Origin: Pseudopithomyces maydicus
Lineage: Eukaryota; Ascomycota; Dothideomycetes; Pleosporales; Didymosphaeriaceae
Reading direction: 5' to 3'
DNA length: 64,000 nt
Assembly (NCBI GenBank): GCA_026873275.1
Contig: JANTUC010000017.1
Coordinates: forward strand, 1,054,001 to 1,118,000
Shown: positions 1 through 11,738 of the stretch, one piece after another
Numbering within the stretch: position 1 is the stretch's first letter
Layout: every line of letters begins with the position of its first letter
Translations under genes and position numbers: made by a program
Notes under the pieces: model-generated
What the model was told of the DNA's origin: nothing
Databases searched by the model: none
The model's input: only the letters and a program-made list of their open reading frames with translations

Positions 1-932
1 GTCTTCGATGTTGGCCAGTCGTAGCTCTTTCCGCAGTGATTGTCCTTGTTCGAAGAGGTCCAGTCAAGGTGCGACGGGGCATTGAAATCTCCAACCAGTA
101 TGAAAGGCGTAGTTGATTCGCGCTGCGACTTGGTCCCGTCAACGACTTGTTTAATCTGGTTAGGTCGACCAGCCGAATTCTCGTCTGCGAGGACCTGCGC
201 TGCGGTCTTGTTTTCGAAACAGTAGCTGTATGGGCCGTATGGATAGGCGGCAAGGTGGGTAGACCAGAAGTTCAGCGGCTTGGACGTGTCACTTTGGAGC
301 GCAAGCTGTACACCGCTGCCGCGACCAACGTTTGCATGCTTCTTGACGATGGGAAAGCGAGAGATAATGCCGACGCTGTTGTCGCCGTTATCTTGGTGCC
401 AGTTCCAGCCAAGTGCTTCTCCCAAACGCTTTGCATGGTTTCCACTCGCTTCCTGCAGGCCGACCACATCGACACCTGCGGACTTCAGATAGTTGACTTG
501 TTTATTGTGATAGTCGTTGACCTTTGTTCCCCCATACCAAAGGTTCCATGTCATGACCTTTAGCTCATCTGCATTTCCAGTCTCTTTAGCGCTAATTTCG
601 ATGGGGTTCGCGATCCATTTGTAGCCATCGTCTGCAAGGAAATAGGCTTTGAACTTTCCGCCCCCAACAGGGACTTCAATGCGAACAGAACCTTTGGCAT
701 TAGGTGCGTAGACCCATCTTAGTGATGGCAAGACCTGCTTCTCGTTGTCGGGCCCACCACCAGTAGTATGGTAAATGCCGATCCAATTCTTAGCATTCGC
801 GCTAGGTGCCGAGTAGTCAAAAGTAAAGATATCTTTCGTCGACGATAGACTGAGCGAGCCCGTCGGATTAGGCGCAGCCGTGATCAGGCCTCCCAAGGCT
901 GAGAGCGACAACAAATGGGCAAAGAGACGCAT
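1..932 (-). CDS. Secreted endonuclease/exonuclease/phosphatase-family protein (3' end cut by window)
   Basis: One open frame runs from an ATG at 932 off the left edge (310 codons visible). Residues 1-20 form a signal peptide (MRLFAHLL then Leu/Ala-rich, ending near ITAA). Residues about 25-130 look like a SKICH-like beta-sandwich (motifs NWIGIYHT, FLADDGYKW). An endonuclease/exonuclease/phosphatase domain follows: MTWNLWYGG, VVGLQEA, NSVGIISRFPI, WSTHLAAYPYGPY and GDFNAPSHLDWT. The Asn of TWN, Glu of QEA and the DFN-x-PSH segment are the usual metal and catalytic residues of this fold. Members cleave phosphodiester or phosphomonoester bonds; the substrate here (lipid, nucleic acid or sugar phosphate) cannot be read from sequence. 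Secretion is inferred from the signal peptide. No intron is needed in the visible part. Confidence 0.85.
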   Translation of the reverse strand, partial: MRLFAHLLSLSALGGLITAAPNPTGSLSLSSTKDIFTFDYSAPSANAKNWIGIYHTTGGGPDNEKQVLPSLRWVYAPNAKGSVRIEVPVGGGKFKAYFLADDGYKWIANPIEISAKETGNADELKVMTWNLWYGGTKVNDYHNKQVNYLKSAGVDVVGLQEASGNHAKRLGEALGWNWHQDNGDNSVGIISRFPIVKKHANVGRGSGVQLALQSDTSKPLNFWSTHLAAYPYGPYSYCFENKTAAQVLADENSAGRPNQIKQVVDGTKSQRESTTPFILVGDFNAPSHLDWTSSNKDNHCGKSYDWPTSK

Positions 933-1848
933 CGTGGGCTTCTCAACGTTACCAAGTACGCGTAAAGACCATAGCGATCCTTTATACACGATATAAATAT
1001 ATTTATAAACCCCGTTGGACTCCTTAAAATACGAAAGAGTATAGAATAGCCCCCAGGGCGCCCTGTTTACGTACATTTCCAGTGACGTGACTTGTTCTGC
1101 CATGCGGCGGGGCCATGCCGGAATAGGAAGTCGAGATGCCGTTCTACACGGAGATCAGGGGCCAAGAACACTGCGCCACCCCGTAGTCGAATCATCGACG
1201 ATGAATGCGCTGCGTGGTAGGGTTTGAGTAGCATCTGAACAGGAACTACTTTCCCCATAGGGAAGCCCAGGGCCGATCTGCGCAGGTGAGTACCTCAGGA
1301 ACGATTTGGCCAATTGGCAGGCGCAGAATTGACACAGGGAGGCTTTGCGACCCGTTTACAGGGACTGCGTAGGATTGCGGCTGGGGTCATTGTCTCGTCT
1401 GTATGTCACTGTCGATGAGTTTCTTGTTCATGATACGAGATACTAATATATACACTGTCCACCCATTCACTACTTTCAAAGAAGTCCTCGGCCCGCTTTG
1501 TGAGTTAGTCAATACTTAAGCAGTGCCAAAAGAAAATGCGACATCATCAATAGCACGAAGGATATCCTACTACTTCGCTTGGTTCCCCATTTTGAGTTCT
1601 CCATTTCTAATAGTAGCACTGCCGCCTGTGGAATAAAATTATGGGATTAAAGTTACTGCGGATTTCTATGATGTTACACACTACTACGCCAACAGACACA
1701 AGCACAATGGGAAAACAGAAAACTCCTCATCTAACATCTCTGAATCTATTTGTATTTCTTTTTATTTTGATGCAAACGAGGTCAATGATTTCAAATGCTT
1801 TCTTGGCTAGCCGACAAAAGTAACAATACCCACACTATTACCCCAATT
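933..1848. other. Intergenic: promoter of the phosphatase-family gene and 3' flank of the SDR gene
   Basis: I see no supportable gene here. Short ORFs lack ATG starts or protein character. A TATA-like ATATAAATATA stretch at about 990-1001 lies upstream of the leftward phosphatase-family gene. Confidence 0.6.
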
Positions 1849-2641
1849 CTACCATGGATAGCTTCCAGTGTTGTGCAAAAGTTCCAACCCCTCGCTATCC
1901 CTCTTCCCATCAACGACCTCCATCAAACTTTTCACGCTTTCCTCAGCACTTCTTGCGCCCTTCTCCGCCCGATTGTTCTCGCTTAAGTTGCTCACAGTGA
2001 ATCCAGGGTCGTACAGCGAAACCTTGATACCCAAGTCGCCGTACTCCACGTACTGATTGGCTGTGACCATACTGAGAGCCGTCTTGCTTGCACGGTACGG
2101 TACGTGGCCCAACTTATGCATCGGACTGGTGGGGTCCAACTTGCGTCCAATACTGCCCACTCCAGAGGAAATGTTGATGATTCGTGCGCCGGATGACTTT
2201 TGTAGTAGCGGTAGAAGAGTCTTAGTTAAGATCCATGGCCCGGTGGCATTTGTGTTGAACGCATGTTGAAGCTGCTCGCGGTCGGTACCAGTGGGCAACG
2301 CGACGGCAGCATTGTTGACGAGCAGATCGAGTTTTCCGTGTGTCTTCTCGAGAGTGGAAAACGCTGCCTGGATTGTATCGTCGTTGGTCACGTCGAGAGG
2401 GAGTAGCTCCGCGGTGCCGGGGTAGCTGCGTGATTGAAGATCCGCAAGAGCTGTTGTGCCTTTTTCAACTGAGCGCGAGCCGACGAGTACGTGGTAGGTT
2501 CCTCTTTGGAGAAGCTGCGCGGCGAGTTCGAAGCCTATGCCGCTGTTCGCTTGTGACAAGTCAGCATGAGTGCAGATTGAAGATATTGGATGGATACCTA
2601 CCGCCAGTGATGAGAACGACTTGCTTTGCTATTGAGGCCAT
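1849..2641 (-). CDS. Short-chain dehydrogenase/reductase (classical SDR)
   Basis: Two exons, 2602-2641 and 1849-2549, joined over a 52-nt intron (2550-2601; GTAGGT donor, branch CTGAC, CAAG acceptor), give 246 aa. Splicing is required because exon 1 (MASIAKQVVLITG) completes the cofactor motif TGANSGIG at residues 12-19. Other SDR landmarks are NNAA at 92-95, the catalytic Ser in ISSG (about 141), and YRASK with Tyr165 and Lys169. This is an NAD(P)H-dependent oxidoreductase of the small classical type, probably cytosolic because no signal peptide or TM segment is visible. The substrate is not predictable. It resembles carbonyl-reductase-like SDRs that are common as stand-alone fungal genes. 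Confidence 0.9.
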
Positions 2642-3491
2642 GATTGTCAGTGGAAGTGGTAGCGATGCGATGATTTAGCAATTACATGTAACGATTGTTG
2701 ACAATTTATATATGCGATTCAGGAATGCATACTTGTGCTAGGTTAACTCCGAAAAGCGAGCATCGGGGCACCAACATCGGAAGCCGAAGGGTCCGGATGA
2801 TACTTCTGTAATGATGTCTGAGATCCAGACAAAAGCTTGCTCAAGAACCAATCAAGAAGCGCTCAAGCTCAAATGAGAAGGTATCCACCAATGAAAGCTC
2901 AGCTGCAAAGTCCGGGGCGATGTGCAAAATCTCAGCTATTGGAAGTGCAAATCCACTAAGCCGAAATAGTACGCGCGAACAATCTGCCCCCAAATTACCC
3001 TGTGCACCGATTTCTTGCTCTGACGGCAACTAATGAAGAAAGTATTACCTTCATGCTGTGATTGAAGTTGATCGTGGTTTCTGTTCCTTATCGTATGATA
3101 CATCACCCCCATCGAGCTGGCTCACTCTATTGACCACATCGGATGTTCCATATCCTCTTCAATCATTCAAGACAAGCGTGAATCTGCACCTACAACTTTT
3201 TCATTTTGGCGGGTGGATGAGGTTTCTCGTGTGTGTCTTGATTTACCTTTACAAGCATATCAATATATCACGTGGTACTATACTCACTCGGGCTTCCACC
3301 TCAGCATACGAGTAGTCAGACAGAATAATTTGGCACGAGCACTTTTTCCATGCTGATATTTCATAGTGAGTGAATTTCAAACGATCTATGCAACAACTGT
3401 CAGAATTATACAAGCCACCTACGACAATAAAGTCTTGAACTATACAATCTGAAGAAGGGTAACCCCCGAAGTCCTCCTCGCAACCAGCCTT
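2642..3491. other. Intergenic
   Basis: No supportable gene. The only rightward ORF (3058-3315) lacks an ATG start and shows no domain character. Confidence 0.55.
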
Positions 3492-4751
3492 CTACATGGG
3501 CATACCCTCCATACCAGGAAGCTCTGAGAGCCAAGCATCGTGCTCTTCGTTGACACGAGAAGCAACCTTGCATTGCTTAGCGTTGTCAATAGCCTGGTTC
3601 TTGAGATCCTTGCACTTGGCTCCCATGCAGTTTGTCGCATCCATGCCCTTCTGCAGCTCGTCATCTTGCCAGCCAAACACGTAGTCGCCGTGCTGTCCGA
3701 GACCGGTGTTATCACCGTAGCTCAGATAAAAGGGCTGGGAGCCGTCGGTAGGCCAGAGGCTCTTGTCGTTGAAGGGAGTGGTGTCCCAGACAACCTCGTA
3801 CATGAGCTGGGGAATGCGGACGGGGTGGGTAGACGGGCAGTTACCTCCGAGGCTGAGGAAGTTGGCGGGGCCAGAAGTTGGGTAGGCTACGTGGGCTTTA
3901 TGGTCGGGAGAGTCGAGATTCTTTCCATCCCAGCAGCTGCGCTTTGTCAGTCACGATGCTAGATACTGATCACATGTCTTCACTTACGTGGGGAACAGGA
4001 TGTTGGATCGAATTCCACCCTTGCATGGTGCGGTTGGCAGCTCCTGGGTATCGAGTCTAAAGAGAATTTAGTCGAATTATATTTACAATAGGGACTCAAC
4101 ATACTTGTTGTCGGCACAGGGAGCAGCGTTATCGCCACCGAAGTTGGGTCCGGTGTAGCATCGGTAGCAGTTCTGCATCTTCATCTTGGTGTCTTTCTTG
4201 CGGTTCAATGGATCGCCGACGAGCATGCGGAAACCAGGCTTAAAAGCGGTGATCTTTCCTGGTTGTGCGGACACATAATAGACGAGGACACCACCGTCGA
4301 TCTTCGTGCTGAAGTCGTCGTTGAACTGGCGCCTTTACCGAAGTTAGCTGTGATCCATCCGAAAAATTGGAAGGTCAACATACGCTGCTCCCAACTGTCT
4401 TACACGCTTGTAAGTTCCATTCTTGGCCTTGAAGTACATGTTTGCAGTCCAGTAATTGGAAAGATCTTTAGAGAAGGCACATGTGGTGCAGGTAGCCGTC
4501 TTTGAAACATCGCCAGTGGTCATGGATGCATTGAAGCCGTTTCCACCGACGATCTGGTGCTGATGCGTAGAGGGGATTTGACCAGGGTTGACCAGAGGAT
4601 CCAGTCTGTCTATAGTGACCTGAGCGCATCCGAACCTCAACATGGTCGTACCACCTTGTCGTTTGGTCAACCCGGACATCCACTTGGGGACATCCCAGCT
4701 AGGAGCCGCGCTGGTGAGCGCCGCATAAGCGAGGAGAGAAGTCCAAAGCAT
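3492..4751 (-). CDS. Secreted DUF1996-domain protein
   Basis: Four exons (4384-4751, 4105-4332, 3988-4056, 3492-3936) separated by introns of 51, 48 and 51 nt, each GT..AG, give 369 aa with consistent phase throughout. Residues 1-16 form a signal peptide (MLWTSLLAYAALTSAA). The body matches the DUF1996 pattern: MLRFGCAQVTIDRLDPLVNPG near the start, the His-rich STHQHQIVGGNGFN, a Cys pair (TCTTCAF), YWTANMYFKAKNGT, a segment with paired Cys (NCYRCYTG), SNILFPTCWDGKNLDSPDH, and GGNCPSTHPVRIPQL. In this family the conserved His and Cys residues suggest a metal-binding or disulfide-stabilised extracellular domain of unknown activity. The C-terminal 60 residues are Met/Lys-rich and end EGMPM. Confidence 0.9.
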
Positions 4752-7219
4752 CTCGAATGAACGTATGCAGAAGCTAAGAGGGAGGGGATGAGTGAGCGAG
4801 TGAGTGAACTAGCAAGTACAAAGCGGCCCCGCGCAATTCATAAGACAAACACTACGTGGGGAAGGGGGCCTGGAACACACTGCTGACACTCAACTGCCGC
4901 TGCTCACAAGAATTCGAATGCCGAATTTGTTGGCTGTGCTCCATTGTCAAGATCGCCACGACCTATACAGTCTGTAGGCCGTAGCGAATCAGCAGCGCGA
5001 ACGTTACTTGGCCCAAGACCTGCGGGGTTATCCGGCATCCGCAGTGCATTTAATATGTGGAGCATTCGTGGGGTCAATATACAACCATGTGTTTGTGTTG
5101 CAGGGTAATATCGTGGAGCCCCAGTTACTAAATGTGCCGAAACATCCTCGTGTTCTGGAATTTACGCGCAGGCCTCATGATTGGAAGACCACGTCGGGAT
5201 TCAATCTAACAACACCCAAAGTATCGAAATCAGGGAGGCTGAGATGCACAGATTCTTACCGCCCCGTTCGGCCGCGCAGCTCCTCGAGAGCCCAAGTGGA
5301 GAACGTGAGTTCTCATGTGAACGGCTGAGTGATGGTACCACAACAGTTTGCGGGTATACCGATTCCAGATAAGTTCTCTGCCCCACGTGGATCCAAGGGG
5401 ATGCCGGTATTCGAAATGATTGCGATGCGTTCATGCCATTACCAGGAGAAACTTGTTTGCATCGAACGTTCACATGGACACAACCTGAAGCCTGGACGCT
5501 GGGTGGGTTTAGCATGTTGCTGATCTCGAGGCGGGACTCTTAACGCATCGTGGCGATCGTCTGTTGTGCCATCTACAACTCCCTTGTACCGAAATGCATA
5601 TTTGGTTTTCTATGTGGAGTTTGGCTAAGATCGTTGCTTGGTTGGGAACTGCGCGTTACATTCATTCAACACGCCGTGTCCCGAGGAACGAAAATCATGA
5701 GTTAGAGAAACATCAGAAAGCCGAGAACTTGAATAGTCACTGGTGTGTACAGATAGTTTTCCGGTGTAGCCTGCTTCGGGAAGTTCAGCGTGGGTAAATG
5801 GAGATGCGTCAGATATCTCCACTAGACCACGTGGGGACGGTGCAGAGCCCCTCACATAATTGAGAAGGCAATCGGACTGATAAACTGTTGCCGTTGGTAG
5901 TATATATCATGTGGCAGATATGACCTGCAGACATGCTAAACCAGGCAGCACAGTCGACCAAAACAGGCGTGCAACCCGCTGAGCGAACATGTAACTAATC
6001 TATATGACCCCTTCGGGTTGGTATAGAATAAGACCTGCAAAATATACTCGGCAAGCTACGGTTTGAGAAGGTGTAATGCTGACTACAAATTTTTTTAATT
6101 AATTTTGAGGGTGGGGCATGTGGTTTGTTCGTGGGTCACGAATTTTGGGTCTCAAAATGATTGTGCAGATTTTGATGAGACGTACGGACGTACGGGTAGC
6201 TCGGGGACTGCAGTAATGCATATTTTAAATTTCCGAGACACACTCATGGAAAGCGTATGGCTGAGAGAGGGACGGATGATACAAGACTCACTGGCATAAC
6301 TTGAGGCTCTTACTCGCTTGCAACGCGAATTCAAAGCGGGCAATACCTTACATTTTAAGCTGACACTGGTCCACATCATGAAAACCGTGTCGTATACCGA
6401 CCAGATATATGTTTAAAAAGGCAGTGTTCCAGCCGTAAGAAAGAAACCTGCGCATTATCCTGCGTTAGAAACGCAACAATATATGCACTGCTGTATATTC
6501 TACACGAACTGCTAACACTTACTTGTCTACACTAGTCTGGTTCCGAAAAAAAATGTACGATACATTGCTCTGGGTATAAACTAGGCACCTAGAGGAGGTA
6601 TATACTGTACCAACTGTACGCGATTATATTTCATGCTTCATGGCGTTATATGATCCCATTAGTATTTTCCAAAAATTACAATATTTGGAAACTGGCATAT
6701 CCGTGTTGGAACGATCTCGAAGGCCACGATCTGTCTGAGTATCAAGTTTTTGTTACCACAAGACCCTATAGCTACGATAGTATAAGGATGTGTTGTGAAT
6801 GATCATGTGATGCATCATGTCGCGTGACGTCACAACGCAACAATGCACGTGCCCACTTTCCCCCTATTCGCGCTTCTTCCAACCTTACATCACCTGTATC
6901 TACTCTACTATCCAAATGCTCATCATACGTTTTTTTGAGAGCTCGAACACGTTCCCAGAATCTGTATTGCTATTTGTCGACACTGTTGTTTTCTAGGCCC
7001 GAAGAGGAAGGCGCCAAGCGATGTCCCAAGACTCTACTCGAACGCCTCCATGGCCTGTTGTCGAGTGAGGCTCTACAGACTGATCGCGTGCGCTCGATCA
7101 GAGTGCCTGCCAAGGTTCCTGTATATTCCCGACAGCAGAATCCTGTAGTTATTAAGACGAATGATTGAAACACGATACATCTAGTCTACTCGTCGCTCAT
7201 ACTTCCATTGCATCTCAAG
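4752..7219. other. Intergenic, 2.5 kb, no gene recognised
   Basis: This is the longest empty stretch in the left third. ORFs here (for example 5008-5328, 6105-6299, 6824-7168) are short, mostly lack ATG, and show no motif. No tRNA- or rRNA-like fold was noticed by eye. Confidence 0.5.
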
Positions 7220-9502
7220 ATGCTGCTTACTCTTTGTCTTCTTTGGGCTTCGGTTTTTCTACGATCGCTTGCTCAAAATGCCAATGTCACGCTCGTTCCC
7301 GTAGCTGTAGGATTTGAGGCTGATAACACGGCTTTCCATTACTCTTCTGCTCCTCTTTTGATTGCCAACGATGGGAGTGCAGCCAATGGCGGGTTTCGCA
7401 CGTTTAACGTACAGAAGAAGTCCGAATGGACCGAGAAGACCCATCTTAAGACAGGGCGTTCGAAGGTTGCGCTACCGATTAGCAATGTCGGCGGCAGAGA
7501 TATAGTTGTGACCATTGCTGCTACTGACTCAGTAATGAGAGCGTTCGATGCACATAAATTTTCTGAGATTGAAGATGCAAGGAAACATATTCTAGGCGAC
7601 TGGTCGAAACTCTGCAGTTGGCGAAGTAGTTCGAGCGGCAACTTGTACTTGTTCCTGTTTGGTAAAAAGATGACCGTTCAGCTGCTAGTCAGAAGCTACC
7701 AAAAGAAGATCCAATTCTTAGAGGCACGTTAATTTTACAACAACTTGATGTATCACTAACCATATCAAAGGTGCAAACGTTTCCTATCCCCATCGAAGGA
7801 GAAAGTTGCGCTGTATTCCTAGATGGGACAGTGTTTTTCTCCGCAGAAGATCAACCTCTATTCTCATTCAAGGCCTCCGAATCCACAAAAGGACCCAATA
7901 TCAACATAGCTTCTGAGAAAATTCAAGCGCTCGGGATGGCAACCTATCATAGTAGTTCTGGAGATTATCTCTTCGTTGTGGACGGAGAAGATCTGAACGT
8001 ATACGACAGCAAGCTGAAACGAAAGGGGGAATTCAAGCTCACAGGTATCCCAGATCTCTCAGTCGAGGGAGGACTCTCTATCCTTCAGTCAGCTTCCCAG
8101 GCATATCCTTATGGGGTATTTGCTTTCGCGTTTGAAGGGGAAGATAACACCGGCGTCGCTGTTGGATCACTTAAGGATGTTCTCTCATTGTCAGGTGTCC
8201 ATGCGAACACGAAATTTATCCCTGGAAAGACACAATGTAGAGGTTGTGTTCAACCAATTTCTCAAAAGTGCTCCAACAATGGCTATCACCTGAAAAACTC
8301 TTGCCAATGCCTAGTGGGCTTTGCAGGTCGGGACTGTTCTAAGAATACCTGCCAGAATTCCTGTTCCAGCCATGGCTCATGCGTTGGTCCAAACATCTGC
8401 AAATGCGCTTCTGGGTGGGCCGGCCCTGATTGTTCGTTCAAGGCTGTACAAGCAAAATACGAGACCGCTGCGAACGGGGGCGATGGAGACGATCCAGCCA
8501 TTTGGATTCACCCTACGCGCCCCGACCAAAGCCGTATCGTTACAACCACCAAGAGCGAGGAAGGAGCAGGATTTTCGATCTTCGATCTAAAGGGAAACCT
8601 TCTACAGCATGTTTCTGGTGAAGAACCAAACAACGTTGATGTCATCTTTAATTTCACGCTTGGCGCAGAGAAAACGGATCTAACGTTCGCTGCATGCCGC
8701 GGTGACAATACTTTGTGGTTAGTAGATTTATTTCATACTGCATAGTTTTACTAATACCTTTTTCAGTCTTCTCAAGATCAATTCCACGGGACTACTAGAA
8801 CATGTCCCAGGTGATGTTCAACCAACGCCTGAAGATTACGAGGTCTACGGCTCTTGCACATATCGGTCTCCTATCTCTAATCGCCAGTACCTGTTCGTGA
8901 ACAACAAAGATGCCGAATATCTTCAATACGAACTTACATCCACTGCCAATAGCACTCTCGAAACATCTCTAGTCCGGCGCTTTATTGGAGGTTCTGGAGG
9001 CCAAGTGGAAGGTTGCGTCACTGACGAAGAGAATGGTTTCCTCTTCCTCGGGGAGGAGCCCGAGGGCCTCTGGCGCTACGATGCCGAGCCTAACGGTTCG
9101 ACTGATGGTATTCAGATTGCGAAAGTCGGCGATGGAACTCTTTTTGCAGACGTCGAAGGTGTAACGTTGGTGCCTGCCAAGAATTCATCTGATGGCTTTA
9201 TATTTGTTTCAAGTCAAGGGCGTAGCGCATATGTGGTTTATGAGCGGGCACCACCTCATGCTTACGTTATGACATTCACCGTGGTCGATAATAAGAAGAT
9301 AGGGGTTGACCACGTGTCGAATACCGATGGAATTGCGGTTGTTGGGAATCGGTTGAACAATGACTTTCCAAGAGGATTGTTCGTTACACATGATGATGCC
9401 AATGAACTTGTTGGAGGCGGCACTGCAGAGCAAGCTAGCTTCAAGTTAGTAAGCCTTGAAGATATCTTGGGCAAGGAAAAGACTAGGAGGCTGGGATACT
9501 AG
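7220..9502 (+). CDS. Secreted beta-propeller phytase (3-phytase type) with internal EGF-like region
   Basis: Three exons (7220-7723, 7771-8717, 8767-9502) give 728 aa. The ATG at 7220 starts a signal peptide (MLLTLCLLWASVFLRSLA). Residues about 25-310 form a first, degenerate propeller (LCSWRSSSSGNLYLFLFGKK, VFLDGTVFFS). A Cys-rich EGF-like segment lies at about 323-390. A second propeller follows with canonical phytase motifs: DGDDPAIWIHP near 405, EEPNNVDV, GQVEGCVTDEENGF, FLGEEPEGLWRY and VEGVTLV. Such enzymes hydrolyse phytate to release phosphate in a calcium-dependent way. The acidic DGDD, EEPEG and GEEP residues fit metal and phosphate binding in the second propeller, so the first is probably non-catalytic. 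Intron 1 uses a GC donor; intron 2 (49 nt) is standard. It has no obvious functional neighbours. Confidence 0.9.
7724..7770 (+). other. GC-AG intron in the phytase gene
   Basis: The exon ends GAG at 7723 and the intron opens GCACGT. It carries the branch-like CACTAAC and ends ATATCAAAG at 7770 (47 nt, phase 0). The only nearby GT donors, at 7728 and in TTTGGTAAAA, give the wrong phase to join the next exon, whereas the GC donor joins FLE to VQTF as expected for the family. Confidence 0.65.
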
Positions 9503-10160
9503 AAGACTATGTAAAAGCGTACCAAAGCAGGAAGAAGAGCGATTATATTGTTCTATCAATGCGCTTTGTAACATGTGCCTCAGTCCTTGGTGAAGCGGTC
9601 GTATTAAGGTGGTCTCTGCCAAGGTAGCAAATTTACGAGTTGGCACATCTTCGCGTATGCACCTTGAATCCAGAAGAAATAGGGCCCGTAGGCTTCTTCG
9701 TCTGGCTACACCATATGTATATTTCTGTGAACACAGGTCAATGGTGTGGAACTTGTTCATGAATGCACGGGGAATGCGAGTTGTCAGTATCCATAACATC
9801 ACTTAATAACATTATCAGAAGACCTGACGTCAGTCTGGGAGCTATCATACTTCCTGCATGTGAGTAAAGAAAATGTGAACAATTACTGAAGCAAATCTAG
9901 CCCCCTTGTTATTGATCCTTCCAATACCAAGCTACTCAACGTGTGCGTCATCGATTTTGGTGCTGCTGCGCCACGATTGGGGGCCAAAAGCTTTCCCCGC
10001 ACAGTGGCGCAGTTTGATCTCGAGGCAGACGCAGCGTTCAGGAATATGTGATTTGGGATCATCTAGAGTGTTCAGATGTTCATTATTTCTAAGCCTTTAA
10101 TTTTCTATCATCATCCGCACGAAAATTTAGAATTATCAACTTTGTCTATTGAAACTATCC
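9503..10160. other. Intergenic
   Basis: Holds the phytase 3' flank and the promoter region of the following membrane-protein gene. No supportable gene was seen. Confidence 0.55.
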
Positions 10161-11738
10161 ATGGAGATATCCAATCTTTACACCCGGCCTTTACACGGAG
10201 CCACAGTTCTGGCGCAGGCCATCGGAAAGATCTTCCTATCAATTGCTATCTTTGGCGCCTACATGATAGGAGTATTCTTGTTGTCCAAGGATGACAGGTC
10301 ACAAGTACCTGATGCCAGCAACAATCCATCATCAGACCAGCGAACATACGCCCGTTACATCTCGCGGACGTTGAGACTTTTGGTGGCAAGAGTCCGAGAG
10401 ATATGTCGTCCAACATCATTCTATATCCCAATGATGAGCACAATGTTCGTCCTTATCTACGCCTTTCGAGCCATGGAAAATTACAATTTTATGCCGCAAG
10501 GCCTTGAGGATTACAAACAAGCTTGCCCTGAAGAGTCACGGCGAACCGCAACTGGTGCTTATGTTAAACTATTCGCGGCTACAGTAACCACAGTCGGATT
10601 GCGCGGACACTTATACTCACTCAACGACATGCAATTCTGGACATTTGAACTGTATCGTGCCGTTGAAACGGTAATCAACCCGCTAGCGACAGTCTTCACA
10701 TTTTCGACAGTAGCGTGGTATGGCTTCGTGGATTTACTTGGAATTAGCCCAGGCCCTTGGACAAAGGACACTACGCTCAAGTACCGACTTGCAAGGCTAT
10801 GTGGATGTTCTGCCAGTACAGCATCGAGCGATCAGCGCAGGTTCTTTCTAGGTCGAGTTGCACCTCAACACGTTGAAACTAAGACCTTGGTACGGGACAT
10901 TAAGTGGGCGGGCCGTATGCTGATCTTGCTGGTTCTATTCGGACAATATATCCAGGCCGCACTGCTGTTAACAAGGCGGATTCTTTCCGGTGCAGCTGCG
11001 TATGTCGACTACGCGATGATCTTTCTTGTACTTGCCGGTACAGTCATTTTATTGCAGTCTCTTTCCATCTCGATCTTGAACGTGTCTTGGTCCCTGCGCG
11101 CAGACTTCCAGCCTTGCACTGAAAGCCTCTGTAGTATTCCGGATTGTATCACTTTCAAGAAAGACCAGGGTCACCGTTGCCTAGGTGGTTCTGCTATTAC
11201 GTTTCTGGGTTGCGACATTTCCCTTTTTTCGAGGGCAATACTATACGAATTAGCGGGTGGCTGGCTCCAACTAACTATCCTTGCCCAGCGCAAAGACAGT
11301 GCTTGGAAGATGTTCATGACACTGTTCTTTTTGCAGTTTATTTGGTGGTCATCCATATATTACATCTGTTATCTCAATAGCTTTCGGTCACTCATATTGG
11401 AGAAAAGCGAGCCTGGGCTTTCCAACGATTCTCAACCAGCGGACCAACAACATCATGAAGGACTTCCGATTCCAGCTACTGGAAACGATTCGGATTCTCA
11501 ATCTAAGTTTAGTATTGTTGATTGGCTGATTTCTATATTTGCATTTGTCATAGGGGTTTCATGTATTGCGTGGTTCCTCATGATAATCGCGTTCCAGCTT
11601 GCTCTACTACTGGGGCCTTGCATAGCCTTATACCTGAGCATGGCGGGGGAAATATCATCATGGAAAGACATGGACCCGAAAAGACCATGTCCTCATTTGT
11701 GGAAAGACGGACTTGAAGACGAGCTTTGGTGGTTCTGA
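10161..11738 (+). CDS. Polytopic membrane protein, family not recognised
   Basis: A single exon of 525 aa, started at the first ATG (MEISNLYTRPLHG). About eight to ten hydrophobic segments are visible, including FLSIAIFGAYMIGVFLL near the start, FYIPMMSTMFVLIYAF, the NPLATVFTFSTVAWYGFVDL region, MLILLVLFGQYIQAALLL, YAMIFLVLAGTVILLQSLS, MTLFFLQFIWWSSIYYICYL and a long C-terminal pair around LISIFAFVIGVSCIAWFLMI. A hydrophilic, Ser/Asp/Gln-rich loop (about residues 415-445) precedes the last pair. A Cys-rich stretch (LCSIPDC, LGGSAITFLGCD) lies mid-protein. No transporter signature is recognised. The codon pattern and absence of stops over 1.6 kb support a real gene; the function is unknown. 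Confidence 0.75.
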   Translation: MEISNLYTRPLHGATVLAQAIGKIFLSIAIFGAYMIGVFLLSKDDRSQVPDASNNPSSDQRTYARYISRTLRLLVARVREICRPTSFYIPMMSTMFVLIYAFRAMENYNFMPQGLEDYKQACPEESRRTATGAYVKLFAATVTTVGLRGHLYSLNDMQFWTFELYRAVETVINPLATVFTFSTVAWYGFVDLLGISPGPWTKDTTLKYRLARLCGCSASTASSDQRRFFLGRVAPQHVETKTLVRDIKWAGRMLILLVLFGQYIQAALLLTRRILSGAAAYVDYAMIFLVLAGTVILLQSLSISILNVSWSLRADFQPCTESLCSIPDCITFKKDQGHRCLGGSAITFLGCDISLFSRAILYELAGGWLQLTILAQRKDSAWKMFMTLFFLQFIWWSSIYYICYLNSFRSLILEKSEPGLSNDSQPADQQHHEGLPIPATGNDSDSQSKFSIVDWLISIFAFVIGVSCIAWFLMIIAFQLALLLGPCIALYLSMAGEISSWKDMDPKRPCPHLWKDGLEDELWWF

